53,187 nt of DNA, taken from positions 1 through 53,187 of the forward strand of contig NZ_JSEO01000022.1 in NCBI RefSeq assembly GCF_001624705.1, written 5' to 3'. The position numbers were made by a program, and so were the translations under genes. Source of the stretch: Marinomonas sp. SBI8L (GTDB lineage: Bacteria > Pseudomonadota > Gammaproteobacteria > Pseudomonadales > Marinomonadaceae). This document shows positions 1-7,949 of the stretch, piece by piece. Every line of letters starts with the position of its first letter. The first letter of the stretch is position 1. Below the pieces are notes generated by a model. The model saw only the letters and a list, made by a program, of their open reading frames with translations. It did no database searches and had not been told where the DNA came from.

Positions 1-206
1 CCTTTTAGAAAAAAAGGGGGAGTCCCTAAAGACCAATCTAGCTTGCCATGCTTACGAAGCCAAACTAAAACAGTAGAGCAACCTTGAATGCCGTACTTAT
101 CTTGAGCTTGTTTATAAGTTAATTCGCATTTTTCTACCTGATCGACAATCGATAATTTAAAAGCGAGTGAATAGTCGCGCTGAGTACGCTTAGATGTTGA
201 TTGCAT
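1..206 (-). CDS. IS3-family transposase OrfA, N-terminal part (cut by window edge)
   Basis: The minus strand encodes 68 codons beginning MQSTSKRTQRDYSLAFK and running off the left edge. The segment has the layout of the helix-turn-helix DNA-binding subunit (OrfA) of IS3-family insertion sequences: a basic start, then a helix-turn-helix around LTYKQAQDKYGIQG, then VWLRKHGKLDWS. OrfA binds the terminal repeats and is normally joined to the DDE subunit OrfB by frameshifting; OrfB would lie outside the window. The ATG at 204-206 is preceded by GGAGAG, so the start is firm. A run of seven T on the coding strand (codons for PFFLK) sits just inside the edge and could be a slippage site or a small lesion; this cannot be decided from the part seen. 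Confidence 0.85.
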   Translation of the reverse strand, partial: MQSTSKRTQRDYSLAFKLSIVDQVEKCELTYKQAQDKYGIQGCSTVLVWLRKHGKLDWSLGTPPFFLK

Positions 207-265
207 AACACTCTCCAAATGATGAATTAGAAAGTGACAACCTTATTCAGGACGGGACAGGTATT
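1..265 (-). mobile_element. IS3-family insertion sequence, left end (partial)
   Basis: This is the 5' end of the element carrying OrfA. The probable terminal repeat is the GC-rich stretch near 250-262 (read on the minus strand as ACCTGTCCCGTCC), about 50 bases upstream of the OrfA start. The other end is not in the window, so the repeat and target duplication cannot be confirmed and the boundary is approximate. Confidence 0.5.
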
Positions 266-275
266 TAGTAAAAAA

Positions 276-298
276 GAGCGCCTAGGCGCTCTTTTTTT
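276..298. terminator. Bidirectional intrinsic terminator
   Basis: GAGCGCCTAGGCGCTC is a perfect 16-base palindrome followed by seven T and preceded by five A. It works on paper in both directions and sits between the insertion sequence and the PhyH-family gene. It may belong to a gene interrupted by the insertion or lying beyond it. Confidence 0.75.
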
Positions 299-452
299 AT
301 GGGTGGCTTAATCGTAGTTTCCTTAAGTGTTAAGTGATATTCCAAATTGGAAAATAGTTTATTCACTATTTTCTCTTTTAGAACATAGCTTTTGTTCGTA
401 AAGTAAAGGCATAAATTATTGTGATCTTTAGGAAGCGTAAAAGGGCTTAGCT

Positions 453-1289
453 ATGTTGAATGATGAACAAATTAATCAATATCACGAACAAGGTTTCCTT
501 GTGCTTGATCAAGTATTTGAGCTAGATGAACTAGAAAAAGTGAAAGCTCAGGCGGCTAAAATTGTGAATGATTGGCATGACGAAGACAGATCCCATACTT
601 TTAGTACTAAGGATAATGACAGAAGCGGTAACGACTTTTTCTTAGATTCTGCAGAAACCATGAGCTGTTTTTTTGAAGAAGAAGCTTTTGACGAAAAAGG
701 TGAGTTTGTTCAAGACAGATCCCTGTGTATCAATAAGATCGGTCATGCCCTTCATGAGCTTGATCCCGTTTTTAATCGTTTTAGCCATCAAAAAGTCTTA
801 GGTGATATCGCCAAGGATATTGGCTTAGCAGCACCACAAATTCGCCAGTCTATGTATATTTATAAGCAACCTAAAATAGGTGGCGAAGTAAACTGGCATC
901 AAGATGCGACTTTCTTCTTTACCACGCCTCAAAGTGTTGTGACTTATTGGTTTGCAATGGAAGACGCCACTTTAGAAAATGGTTGTCTTTGGGTTGAGCC
1001 AAAAGGCCATAATGGGCCATTAAGAGAGCGTTTTAACCGTGAAGGGAGCAATACAAATATGCTGCCTTTAGATGATACGCCATGGCCAATTGATACCGGA
1101 GTTCCTGTCGAAGTGAAAGCAGGTAGTCTGGTCGTGTTTCAAGGTAAGCTACCTCACTATAGTGCGCCCAACCGTTCGAGTAAATCTCGTCAGGCGTATA
1201 CTTTACATGTTACTGATGGCACAACTGAATACGCTAATGAAAACTGGCTCCACGCTAAAACCTTGCCGTTGAAGGGCTTTGCTAGTTAA
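453..1289 (+). CDS. Phytanoyl-CoA dioxygenase (PhyH) family protein
   Basis: A 278-residue protein of the PhyH family of Fe(II)/2-oxoglutarate oxygenases, which hydroxylate small molecules in the cytoplasm. The iron ligands are visible: H149 and D151 in NWHQDATFF and a distal H235 in KLPHYSAPN. R246 in KSRQAYTLHV is the likely 2-oxoglutarate anchor. The conserved region around LENGCLWVEPKGHNG also fits the family, and length is typical. The substrate cannot be told: bacterial members act on compounds ranging from ectoine to halogenated or acyl-CoA substrates. The gene stands alone between terminators at 276-298 and 1369-1405, so it is probably a single-gene transcript. Confidence 0.9.
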   Translation: MLNDEQINQYHEQGFLVLDQVFELDELEKVKAQAAKIVNDWHDEDRSHTFSTKDNDRSGNDFFLDSAETMSCFFEEEAFDEKGEFVQDRSLCINKIGHALHELDPVFNRFSHQKVLGDIAKDIGLAAPQIRQSMYIYKQPKIGGEVNWHQDATFFFTTPQSVVTYWFAMEDATLENGCLWVEPKGHNGPLRERFNREGSNTNMLPLDDTPWPIDTGVPVEVKAGSLVVFQGKLPHYSAPNRSSKSRQAYTLHVTDGTTEYANENWLHAKTLPLKGFAS

Positions 1290-1368
1290 GTAGGTCTGGT
1301 TAATTAGGTCTAGTTAAATGTTGGCCGATTTAGCTCATTCACTATCTAGGTAAATCAAATTCCCTAAA

Positions 1369-1405
1369 AGGCTGCTCATTTATTGAGTGGCCTTTTTATT
1401 TTTTT
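1369..1405. terminator. Bidirectional terminator between convergent genes
   Basis: Stem arms 1369-1378 and 1384-1393 pair over 10 positions, two of them G-U, with a 5-base loop and a T-rich tail. It lies between the PhyH gene and the oppositely oriented LysR gene and serves both. Confidence 0.75.
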
Positions 1406-2340
1406 AGTTGGCGTGCTTTTCCTGTCTTAATTAATTTATCTTTAAACCATAGGTGAGCTGGATCTGATTCACTTCTTTGGTGCCAAATGAGTGAGTAAAC
1501 AACGGGTAGTGTGGCACAAGGCATAGGTAAACAAGTGAGTTCAAGCTTGTTGCAAATATAGTCGGCCCAATTTGTTGATGTGGTAAAAACCAAATCAGAA
1601 TTCGCACAAAGCGCGCTGGCACTATGAAAATCTGGCACTTGAACGGCAATGTTTCTTTGCAAGCCACGCTCCGCCAAGGTTTGATCAAATACTGGCGCAC
1701 CAAGCTCATTATCCCTCACATGAATATGACGACAGGCCAAATAAGCATCTTGGTCCCAAATAATAGAAGCAGGGCTAAGTAGAGGGTGATCACTTCTTAA
1801 TAAGCAGACTAGTTCGTCACGATATAATTCATGAGTCATAAGTTGATTGCCAATCTTGGCGGCTTGTCCTAAGTCTTGGGGTAGGATGACAAAGTCTACT
1901 AATCCTTGATTGAGGTGCTCTAAACTAAGTGTGTCCTTAAACCAAGTATCTAATTGGATATGTGGCGCTTCATTAGTTAGCTCAGTAATAATGGGAGCGA
2001 GTAAAAACTCAAAGGCACTCTCAGGCATAGACATTTTAAGTTTTCCCCTGTGCTGTTCAAGATTAAACTCATCTGGCGCAAAGAGGTTGTCTAGGGCGAA
2101 TAAGGCTTGGGTTAATTTAGGTTCTATTTCTAAAGTAAGCTGAGTGGGTATTAAGCCGTGGGGTCCACGATGAAAAAGTGGGTCATTAAAAAGGTGTCTA
2201 AGCTGAGCAAGGTTTTTACTTACAGAAGACTGGCTTAAATTCATACTATTCGCTGCGGCTGATGCACTTCTTTCTTTCAGCAATGTTTGTAGGGTAACTA
2301 ATAAATTAATATTAACCCGTGATAATTGCGACATGTCCAT
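1396..2340 (-). CDS. LysR-family transcriptional regulator
   Basis: A LysR-type regulator of 314 residues when started at the ATG at 2338-2340 (MDMSQLSRVNINLLVTLQ). The frame stays open another 46 codons upstream, but that stretch is unlike LysR proteins and would make it over-long, so I reject the longer start. The N-terminal winged helix-turn-helix covers about residues 10-65 (RSASAAANSMNLSQSSVSKN, DPLFHRGPHGLIPT). The rest is the ligand-sensing domain, with the SDLVFTTSTNWADY and LPVVYSLIWHQR segments seen in NodD/LeuO-like members. It is divergent from the DUF1499 gene with a 182-base gap, the usual place for its operator, so that gene or its own promoter is the likeliest target. Inducer unknown. 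Confidence 0.9.
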   Translation of the reverse strand: MDMSQLSRVNINLLVTLQTLLKERSASAAANSMNLSQSSVSKNLAQLRHLFNDPLFHRGPHGLIPTQLTLEIEPKLTQALFALDNLFAPDEFNLEQHRGKLKMSMPESAFEFLLAPIITELTNEAPHIQLDTWFKDTLSLEHLNQGLVDFVILPQDLGQAAKIGNQLMTHELYRDELVCLLRSDHPLLSPASIIWDQDAYLACRHIHVRDNELGAPVFDQTLAERGLQRNIAVQVPDFHSASALCANSDLVFTTSTNWADYICNKLELTCLPMPCATLPVVYSLIWHQRSESDPAHLWFKDKLIKTGKARQLKK

Positions 2341-2522
2341 GTTTAGCTCGCTATGAAAAAATGGAAAAACTAATCTAATAGTATTCCATTTAGGAAAATA
2401 GAAAAACTCCCTCTTATGCTTCCAGACTATTGAATAACATATGATTTTAGTGGTGGATGCTATATATTCTGCTGCCAAGATATAAAAAAATTATAATGTT
2501 AGTCGCTTATTTAGGGGAGAGT

Positions 2523-3266
2523 ATGTCGTTTCCAGAGGGTTCAAAGGTTTGGTCTAAGCTGGTTTTAATTGCCAGTATTATTTGTATCTTTTGCGCTCTA
2601 TTAGCGATATTTGGTGTCAGGTTTGGCGCATTTAACTTTCGTGTTGCTAACGATATGTTAGAAAGTACTTTTCAATCTGCTGTAGCAGTATTAGCTGTAG
2701 CTATCATTATTTTTATTAGTGAGTCTGAAACTCGAATTAAAACAGGTTTAGCGACGTTTTTGTTGTTTGTACCTATTGTCGGTATTTGGCTAAACAAACT
2801 GCCTGATGCTGCCATGACAGAAAATGGCACCCAGATTCCTCCAATAAACGACATATCAACAGATATCCAAAATCCACCTAGCTATGAGGCTGTAATCGAT
2901 ATTAGACCCTTATCGAGTAACAGTTTAGATTTCTCTTCTGATCATGCCAAAATTCAAACAGAGTTTTATCCAGATATTAAGCCTCTTAATACAGAACTTA
3001 CTCAGTTAGCTGCTTTCGACCAAGCTTTAACATTAGTGCGAGAAGCTGGCTGGGAAATTATTTCGGCAGATGAGGCTCTAGGTAAAATAGAAGCCGTTGC
3101 AACTAGCTTTTTCTTTGGGTTTAAGGACGATATTGTTATTCGTATACAAGCGAATAAAACAGGTAGCGTATTAGATATTCGCTCTCATTCACGTTTAGGC
3201 AAAGATGATAAAGGCAAGAATGCCGAACGTATTAGAAGCTTCATTCAAGAATTTGCTGAGAAATAA
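2523..3266 (+). CDS. DUF1499 membrane protein
   Basis: A 247-residue inner-membrane protein with three predicted membrane helices at about residues 12-36, 47-63 and 73-88, then a soluble DUF1499 domain (PPINDISTD at its start, then FYPDIKPL, WEIISADEALGKIEAVA, FFFGFKDDIVIRI, DIRSHSRLGKDDKGKNAERI). DUF1499 proteins have no established function. The start at 2523 is chosen because AGGGGAGAGT directly precedes it; the frame opens 22 codons earlier but without a ribosome site. It is divergent from the LysR gene and may be under its control. Confidence 0.88.
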   Translation: MSFPEGSKVWSKLVLIASIICIFCALLAIFGVRFGAFNFRVANDMLESTFQSAVAVLAVAIIIFISESETRIKTGLATFLLFVPIVGIWLNKLPDAAMTENGTQIPPINDISTDIQNPPSYEAVIDIRPLSSNSLDFSSDHAKIQTEFYPDIKPLNTELTQLAAFDQALTLVREAGWEIISADEALGKIEAVATSFFFGFKDDIVIRIQANKTGSVLDIRSHSRLGKDDKGKNAERIRSFIQEFAEK

Positions 3267-3391
3267 GACATTAGAAGTCAGAAATTGAATAGTGGAGTAT
3301 GCATACTCGCTCCAAGTGTAAGGCTGATTTCTCGTTTAGTTTTCTATATGATGAGCTCGTTTTAATCCCTATTTCTGAGTTCTAGCTAATA

Positions 3392-3934
3392 ATGAAAACT
3401 GAATTTGTCTGTATTGGTCTGACTAACCCCAAGAGTACCTCTAATGTTGGCTCTGTAATGCGTGCAGCAGGTTGCTATGAAGTGGACCAAGTACTTTATA
3501 CAGGGCGTCGTTACGACAGAGCGGCTAAGTTAACGACAGATACGAAAAAAGTACGTATTGATATTCCTCTTCAAAATGTAGAAAGCCTTGGGCAAGAGTG
3601 CTTAACGGCTAGTATTGATAAGGATACTAAAATTGTGTGTGTAGACCTTGTTAAAGGTGCAACACCTCTACCTGCATTTGAACATCCTGATAAAGCGATT
3701 TATATTTTTGGCCCAGAAGATAACACCATTAGCCAAGAGGTCATTGATAAAGCAGATCACGTAGTATTTGTACCTACTGTCGGCTGTATGAACCTTGCTG
3801 CAAGCGTAAATGTACTTTTATATGACAGACTAGCTAAATCGAATAAAGCTAATGCAGGAGACGAGCTGATACTTAAAAGCCGAGATAGGAACAATAATGT
3901 GAAAGTGAAGAGACTTTCTCATAAACGAAAGTAA
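3392..3934 (+). CDS. TrmH/SpoU-family RNA 2'-O-methyltransferase
   Basis: A 180-residue SPOUT-class methylase that would transfer a methyl group from S-adenosylmethionine to a ribose of tRNA or rRNA. The three SpoU motifs are present: NVGSVMRAAG (residues 18-27, with the conserved N18 and R24), FGPEDNTIS (106-114), and the knot motif VPTVGCMNLAASVNVLLYD (127-145). It lacks the N-terminal substrate-binding extension of RlmB, so it is a minimal SpoU domain plus a basic 35-residue tail (DRNNNVKVKRLSHKRK) that may bind RNA. The exact target nucleotide cannot be assigned. It appears to be transcribed alone, ended by the terminator at 3953. Confidence 0.88.
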   Translation: MKTEFVCIGLTNPKSTSNVGSVMRAAGCYEVDQVLYTGRRYDRAAKLTTDTKKVRIDIPLQNVESLGQECLTASIDKDTKIVCVDLVKGATPLPAFEHPDKAIYIFGPEDNTISQEVIDKADHVVFVPTVGCMNLAASVNVLLYDRLAKSNKANAGDELILKSRDRNNNVKVKRLSHKRK

Positions 3935-3952
3935 GATTTCAAGGCAATAAAA

Positions 3953-3989
3953 AAGCCCAATCACGGGGAAATGAATTGGGCTTCTTTAT
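3953..3989. terminator. Bidirectional terminator between convergent genes
   Basis: AAGCCCAAT (3953-3961) pairs with ATTGGGCTT (3975-3983) across a 13-base loop. There is a T-rich run on the plus side and an A-rich run upstream for the minus strand. It sits between the SpoU methylase and the DoxX-like gene. Confidence 0.75.
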
Positions 3990-4013
3990 TCTTCTTAAAT
4001 AATGATTATTTTA

Positions 4014-4490
4014 TTAATCAGCCTTTTTTAAGATACCCAGTTTAGCCATCAAATCAGCTAATAGGCTTGAAGGATCTTTTAAGTCTTTTAGTACCAACAT
4101 CACACCGCTTACCCAAACTAAACAAGCCATAATAAACAGCGTACCTGAATCACTTCCGATTACTTCACCAGCAGCATTAAATGCAGGTTGTACAACCCCA
4201 AGCGGTGTTGCTAAATGGAAGAAAATTGCGCCTGTCATGATACCTACAGCCATTAAAGCGCCAATAGCATGTAAACGTGTTACCAATAATATTGAGGCGA
4301 TAAGTTCTGCTGTGCCAATAATATAACCACCATAAGTGCCAAACCACGCAAGCCCAGACCAGTCACCTAATGCACCAAAAATATATTGGGTTTCATAAGA
4401 TCCACTAAATTTAAAAAACAATGATTGAATAAATACGAACATAATGAACAATGAAAAAAGGTTTTTCGAAGTAATGTATTGCTTCAACAT
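4014..4490 (-). CDS. DoxX-like small integral membrane protein
   Basis: A 158-residue protein with four predicted membrane helices at about residues 10-30, 50-71, 76-100 and 117-135, and a short charged C-terminal tail. The spacing of helices and the motifs FKFSGS, GTAELIASILL, IGALMAVGIMTGAIFFHL resemble the DoxX/DUF417-like group of bacterial membrane proteins, whose role is not settled. AGGAAA precedes the ATG at a suitable distance. It stands alone, with an AT-rich 190-base gap upstream towards the GFA gene. Confidence 0.7.
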   Translation of the reverse strand: MLKQYITSKNLFSLFIMFVFIQSLFFKFSGSYETQYIFGALGDWSGLAWFGTYGGYIIGTAELIASILLVTRLHAIGALMAVGIMTGAIFFHLATPLGVVQPAFNAAGEVIGSDSGTLFIMACLVWVSGVMLVLKDLKDPSSLLADLMAKLGILKKAD

Positions 4491-4683
4491 AGGTTGATTT
4501 CCTGTTTAATCAATTTGCCTTTATTAGGCTTTAGCTTAGTGGTTACTGTGATTTGTGCAATTATTTAAAGTGTCATTTTTATATAAAAAACTGACAAAGT
4601 TATGACAATTGATTTATATAAAAGTTTAATTAATAAATTAAAAAAATAACTTTATACAAAATTATCTTGTTCAGCTCTTTTAA

Positions 4684-5088
4684 TTAAGGCTGTTTATCGT
4701 ATGTCGTCGCGCCTTCTGGAATATCGAACCAAGCTTGTTTTTCACTTATCCAAACGTGCACTGTCGGGTTTAACATACTGGTATCATCCAAACTTGAAGC
4801 GCCTTTGAACTTGATGATATCAGGTGTTTTAGGGTCAAAATGATAAATACGATTACCACAAGATGGACAAAACTTGGCGTTATTTTCATTGCCACTGTCA
4901 GCCATTCTTCCCCAGTCAGCTAGTTCACCTTGAATATCAAGACTTTCTCTATCCATCACAGCTGTAATGCTAAAAGCGCTCGTTGCGAGTTTTTGGCAGG
5001 CTATCACCATCTTTGGCGCTGCTAATAGAGAGAAGGTTACTTGTCCACATTGGCAACTTCCTGAAACTGGGTATTGAGTTATGCTCAT
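4684..5088 (-). CDS. GFA-fold (CENP-V/formaldehyde-activating-like) protein, second zinc site missing
   Basis: A 134-residue member of the GFA family, whose fold carries two zinc sites. The structural site is intact: C12 and C14 (GSCQCGQVTF) and C74 and C77 (FCPSCGNR). In typical members a CxCxxC triplet binds the second, functional zinc just before a QK...SAF segment. Here that region reads MVIACQKLATSAF with a single Cys, C31, as if about five residues had been lost in frame. The protein may therefore bind one zinc only. AAGGAG precedes the ATG. It follows the PPOX-family gene by 25 bases on the same strand, so the two are probably co-transcribed. Whether it still has activity is open. Confidence 0.85.
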   Translation of the reverse strand: MSITQYPVSGSCQCGQVTFSLLAAPKMVIACQKLATSAFSITAVMDRESLDIQGELADWGRMADSGNENNAKFCPSCGNRIYHFDPKTPDIIKFKGASSLDDTSMLNPTVHVWISEKQAWFDIPEGATTYDKQP

Positions 5089-5113
5089 CTTGTTCTCCTT
5101 AACCTGTTAAATT

Positions 5114-5584
5114 TTATTTGGGTTTAACGTCATAAGTATCTAGTGCCGATGCGACTTGATCTGCTTCTGTGGTATCAGGGAAAAGCTTGTATCTAGGGGC
5201 TAGAATTGGGTTTACCTTTAATACTTCTATTTCAATAATACGCTGAAACGGAAAGTCATCGCCAGTTAGGGCGTACAAGCTTTGGTGCTTTTCAGCAAAA
5301 CTATCATCATCCTTATTAAGAATACGTGCTTGTCCTTGTAGCTTATACCCCTTTTGTTTGAATACGTGGACAAAGCTCAAGCACACAGCTGAATTTGCTC
5401 GAATGTTAGCGACACTGTTAGGGGAGGCGATATTGGCAATTAATATGTGAGTTTTCTGATGGCCTTTTCCATAAGCGACGAACATCTCTTTGGGGGACAC
5501 GTTGGGATTACCATGAACATCAACAGTGGCAAGCCAACAAAGAACACTTTCTTCAATGGAGGTTAATACTTCTTCTGTTAGCAT
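5114..5584 (-). CDS. Pyridoxamine 5'-phosphate oxidase (PPOX)-family flavoprotein
   Basis: A 156-residue split-barrel protein of the PPOX-like, FMN-binding class. The N-terminal segment (SVLCWLATVDVHGNPNVSPK) is the first strand pair of the barrel, followed by SPNSVANIRANSAVCLSFV and KGYKLQGQARIL, which fit the FMN-contact strands. Members include flavin reductases, heme-degrading enzymes and F420-dependent enzymes; the specific reaction is not evident. It is far shorter than PdxH and is not proposed as the B6 enzyme. AGAAGG lies upstream of the ATG. First gene of a likely two-gene unit with the GFA-fold gene. Confidence 0.82.
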   Translation of the reverse strand: MLTEEVLTSIEESVLCWLATVDVHGNPNVSPKEMFVAYGKGHQKTHILIANIASPNSVANIRANSAVCLSFVHVFKQKGYKLQGQARILNKDDDSFAEKHQSLYALTGDDFPFQRIIEIEVLKVNPILAPRYKLFPDTTEADQVASALDTYDVKPK

Positions 5585-5737
5585 GTTTAAACCTTCTATA
5601 TCATAAAACCTGAATATGGAATAAAACTGACTACAGAATGTTCGATTTAGGAATTTATAGCAAGAAGCTAACTTGTTTATTTTGTTTGGATTATTTAATC
5701 CATCAACCTATAAAACGATACTGTTTGATGAGACTGA

Positions 5738-5769
5738 GCAAGAGTTTTAGCTTAAACTCTTGCTTCTTT
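5738..5769 (+). terminator. Hairpin upstream of ygjV-like gene
   Basis: GCAAGAGTTT (5738-5747) and AAACTCTTGC (5754-5763) form a 10-bp stem with a 6-base loop, followed by TTCTTT. No gene ends just before it on the plus strand, so it may be an attenuator or leader hairpin for the gene at 5791 instead of a true terminator. Confidence 0.4.
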
Positions 5770-5790
5770 ATGGATATATCTGAGGCGTAA

Positions 5791-6339
5791 ATGGAAAGTG
5801 TTTTAACTCGTTTTACTGAAATCAATTTACTTGAACCGTTCTTTTTATCTCAGTGTTTGATTGGTATCGCTATTGTTTTTGATTTTTGCTCATTTCAATT
5901 TAAAGAAAGGCATAAGATAGTTGCTTGTTTATTTGCGGCAGGCTTGCTCATTACAACGCATTTTATTTTGTTAGAGCAATGGACCGCCTCTATTTTGATG
6001 AGTATTGCTACCTTGCGTTATCTCTCCAGTATTGTGACCACCTCTAAAAAAATGATGTGGTTTTTCTCTGCATGCTCAGTGACTGCAACGGCCTTTACCT
6101 TTGCGGGCCTGATTAGTGTGATTAGTTGTATCGGTACTTTATTTCAAACACGTGCAAGCTTTTGCGAATCGGATAAAGTGTTGCGTCAGTTAATGATAGT
6201 TGGCACCAGTTTTTGGCTAGTTCACAATTATATGGTGGGGTCACCGGCTGCCGTTGTGATGGAACTTTTGTTTATTTCAAGCAACCTGATTGGTTATTAT
6301 CGCCATTATATTAGGCCAGCAAAAGCCTTGGGAACCTAG
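5791..6339 (+). CDS. YgjV-family inner membrane protein
   Basis: A 182-residue hydrophobic protein with five or six predicted membrane spans, matching the length and pattern of the YgjV/BIMP family (about 183 residues in Escherichia coli). The pairing of LLEQWTASILMSIATLRY with a later GTSFWLVHNYMVGSPAAVV segment is characteristic. No biochemical function is established for the family. TGAGGCG precedes the ATG. The stop is followed by a fragment of a dispersed repeat at 6347-6386 that separates it from the FMN reductase gene. Confidence 0.8.
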   Translation: MESVLTRFTEINLLEPFFLSQCLIGIAIVFDFCSFQFKERHKIVACLFAAGLLITTHFILLEQWTASILMSIATLRYLSSIVTTSKKMMWFFSACSVTATAFTFAGLISVISCIGTLFQTRASFCESDKVLRQLMIVGTSFWLVHNYMVGSPAAVVMELLFISSNLIGYYRHYIRPAKALGT

Positions 6340-6346
6340 GATTAAT

Positions 6347-6386
6347 TCCACCTGCTGAGGCGGGGGAACTTATTTGTAGCTTCCCT
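6347..6386 (-). repeat. Fragment of dispersed repeat (second copy)
   Basis: On the minus strand these 40 bases match the left end of the 305-bp element at 30121-30425 at 34 of 40 positions. The match starts at the same AGGGAAGCT end and includes a shared 11-base core CCCGCCTCAGC. The inner part and other end of the element are absent, so this is a solo end or degraded remnant in the gap between two plus-strand genes. Confidence 0.65.
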
Positions 6387-6415
6387 TGTTAAAACACTAG
6401 AAAGGACGTTAGTTG

Positions 6416-7018
6416 ATGGATCAGTTAAGTTCACCTCTTCGCTTGCTCGCATTCTGTGGCAGTTTGCGTAAACAATCTTTTAATAGAATGGCGCTGGAAG
6501 CGCTTCAACTTAGAGCTAACACTCTATTTCAAAATGAAATAGAGATTCATATCTTTGATGAACTTGGTAATTTGCCTTTTTTTAACCCTGACTTAGAGCT
6601 GGCTTTTAAGGCCGGGGATCTTAGTTCGTTGCAAACTGAGGAAAAAAGCTTAGCGGCATTGAGCCATTTGATGCATGCGATGGCGCAGGCTGATGGACTC
6701 ATTATTGCCAGCCCAGAGTATGCCCATGGTGTTACAGGGTTGATAAAAAATACATTGGACTGGCTGGTAAGTGGTGAATCCTTTGTCAATATGCCTTTAA
6801 TGCTCATTAACACTTCTACAAGAGCACATCATGCTCAAGATGCTTTAACAGAAATTGTTACCACTATGTCAGGACGTGTGATTCAAGAAGCAAGTTTATG
6901 CTTGCCTTTATTAGGAAGCCAGATTCGCTCTACTGCAGACCTAATTACATCTGATCTAGTTGGTCAATTGGACAACAAGCTTGGTCTTTATATTAAAGCG
7001 CTGAATCAGTCTGATTAA
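6416..7018 (+). CDS. NADPH-dependent FMN reductase family protein
   Basis: A 200-residue flavodoxin-like protein. FCGSLRKQSFNRMAL near the N-terminus is the FMN phosphate-binding loop (GSxRxxSxN), and ASPEYAHGVTGLIKNTLDWL is the second family signature contacting the flavin. Relatives reduce FMN, quinones, azo dyes or chromate with NAD(P)H in the cytoplasm. I start at the ATG at 6416; a TTG codon directly before it could also be used, with AAAGGA at 6401-6406 serving either. The 3' end overlaps the convergent AraC gene by 26 bases. Confidence 0.87.
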   Translation: MDQLSSPLRLLAFCGSLRKQSFNRMALEALQLRANTLFQNEIEIHIFDELGNLPFFNPDLELAFKAGDLSSLQTEEKSLAALSHLMHAMAQADGLIIASPEYAHGVTGLIKNTLDWLVSGESFVNMPLMLINTSTRAHHAQDALTEIVTTMSGRVIQEASLCLPLLGSQIRSTADLITSDLVGQLDNKLGLYIKALNQSD

Positions 7019-7838
7019 AATGATTTTTTTGCTGCTTACGCCATGCAGCAGGGGTAACGCCATAGGCCTTTTTAAACTGCCTAATAAAGTGTGTAACATC
7101 ATGCCAGCCTAACTCTTCAACAAGGTGATTTATGTCTTGGTCTGAATGGATGAGGCGAGAGCAGGCTTGAGTTAAACGGCTATTAAGAATCCATTGACCC
7201 ACTGTATACCCTGTATGTAGTTTCACTAAATATGCTAGATGGGAAGGACTGCAATGAATAGCCTTAGCCACATCTTTTAATGAGATGGGTGTGAGATAGT
7301 GCTGCTGAATAAAATCTAATGCATTACTGACCTTAATATCGGTCTGGTTAGCCCTTGTTTCAAATGGCTTACTGGCTTTATTGACTTCATGCAAGATTAG
7401 AGTGATGAGGCTTTTTTGAATTACTTCAATATCGACTTCATTATTAACATGCAGCTGGTCTAGTTCTTCAAACATACGATTGATAAAGAGCGCTCTGTCC
7501 TTACTAACCTGAAACACAGGTAAGGCTCCAAGACGTATTTGACGAAAGGTTTGTAACAAGCTCGCATCAAAATCCAGTGTTAAACAGCTTGGACAAAACC
7601 CCATCCACCATATATCTAAATCTTCACCTGCCACCAGAGTATGAGACACACCAGGCGGTATGAGGGTAAGCATGTTTTCGCTTAACTCAACTTGGTTTTG
7701 GTACTTCATACTGAGTTTGCCTTTGTTCACCAGCATCAAGATGTGTTCAGTCTGAGAACTGTGCTCTTCATGAGACAAGGTTTTGATTTTATGGTGCTTA
7801 ACTTGAAAGGCTTGAATTGGATGCATAGTCTTTCTCAT
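6993..7838 (-). CDS. AraC-family transcriptional regulator
   Basis: A 281-residue regulator with an N-terminal cupin-type sensing domain (NMLTLIPPGVSHTL) and a C-terminal pair of helix-turn-helix motifs, about residues 170-272: ISLKDVAKAIHCSPSHLAYL followed by INHLVEELGWHDVTHFIRQF and the closing KKAYGVTPAAWR. Family members usually activate nearby catabolic or stress genes on binding a small ligand. No good ribosome site is seen before the first ATG; the Met five codons in is an equal choice. It is divergent from the small membrane-protein gene at 7950 and overlaps the end of the FMN reductase gene, so either could be its target. Confidence 0.9.
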   Translation of the reverse strand: MRKTMHPIQAFQVKHHKIKTLSHEEHSSQTEHILMLVNKGKLSMKYQNQVELSENMLTLIPPGVSHTLVAGEDLDIWWMGFCPSCLTLDFDASLLQTFRQIRLGALPVFQVSKDRALFINRMFEELDQLHVNNEVDIEVIQKSLITLILHEVNKASKPFETRANQTDIKVSNALDFIQQHYLTPISLKDVAKAIHCSPSHLAYLVKLHTGYTVGQWILNSRLTQACSRLIHSDQDINHLVEELGWHDVTHFIRQFKKAYGVTPAAWRKQQKNHFNQTDSAL

Positions 7839-7949
7839 GAATCAGATAATAAGCCGATTATCCCACAGTTTTATCAATTATATAGCCCAAATTTCAATGG
7901 GATAATTCGATTGTTAAGACATTAAGCCGATATTCTAAGAGGAGTGGTG

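Noticed and set aside
2341-2478. N-terminal extension of 46 codons on the LysR gene
   Set aside because: Gives an over-long LysR protein with no family similarity in the extra part; the internal ATG gives the normal N-terminus.
3295-3308. Perfect palindrome GAGTATGCATACTC between the DUF1499 and SpoU genes
   Set aside because: No T-run and no regulator nearby that would be expected to bind it; kept only as a note, since 14-base palindromes can arise by chance or be an operator.
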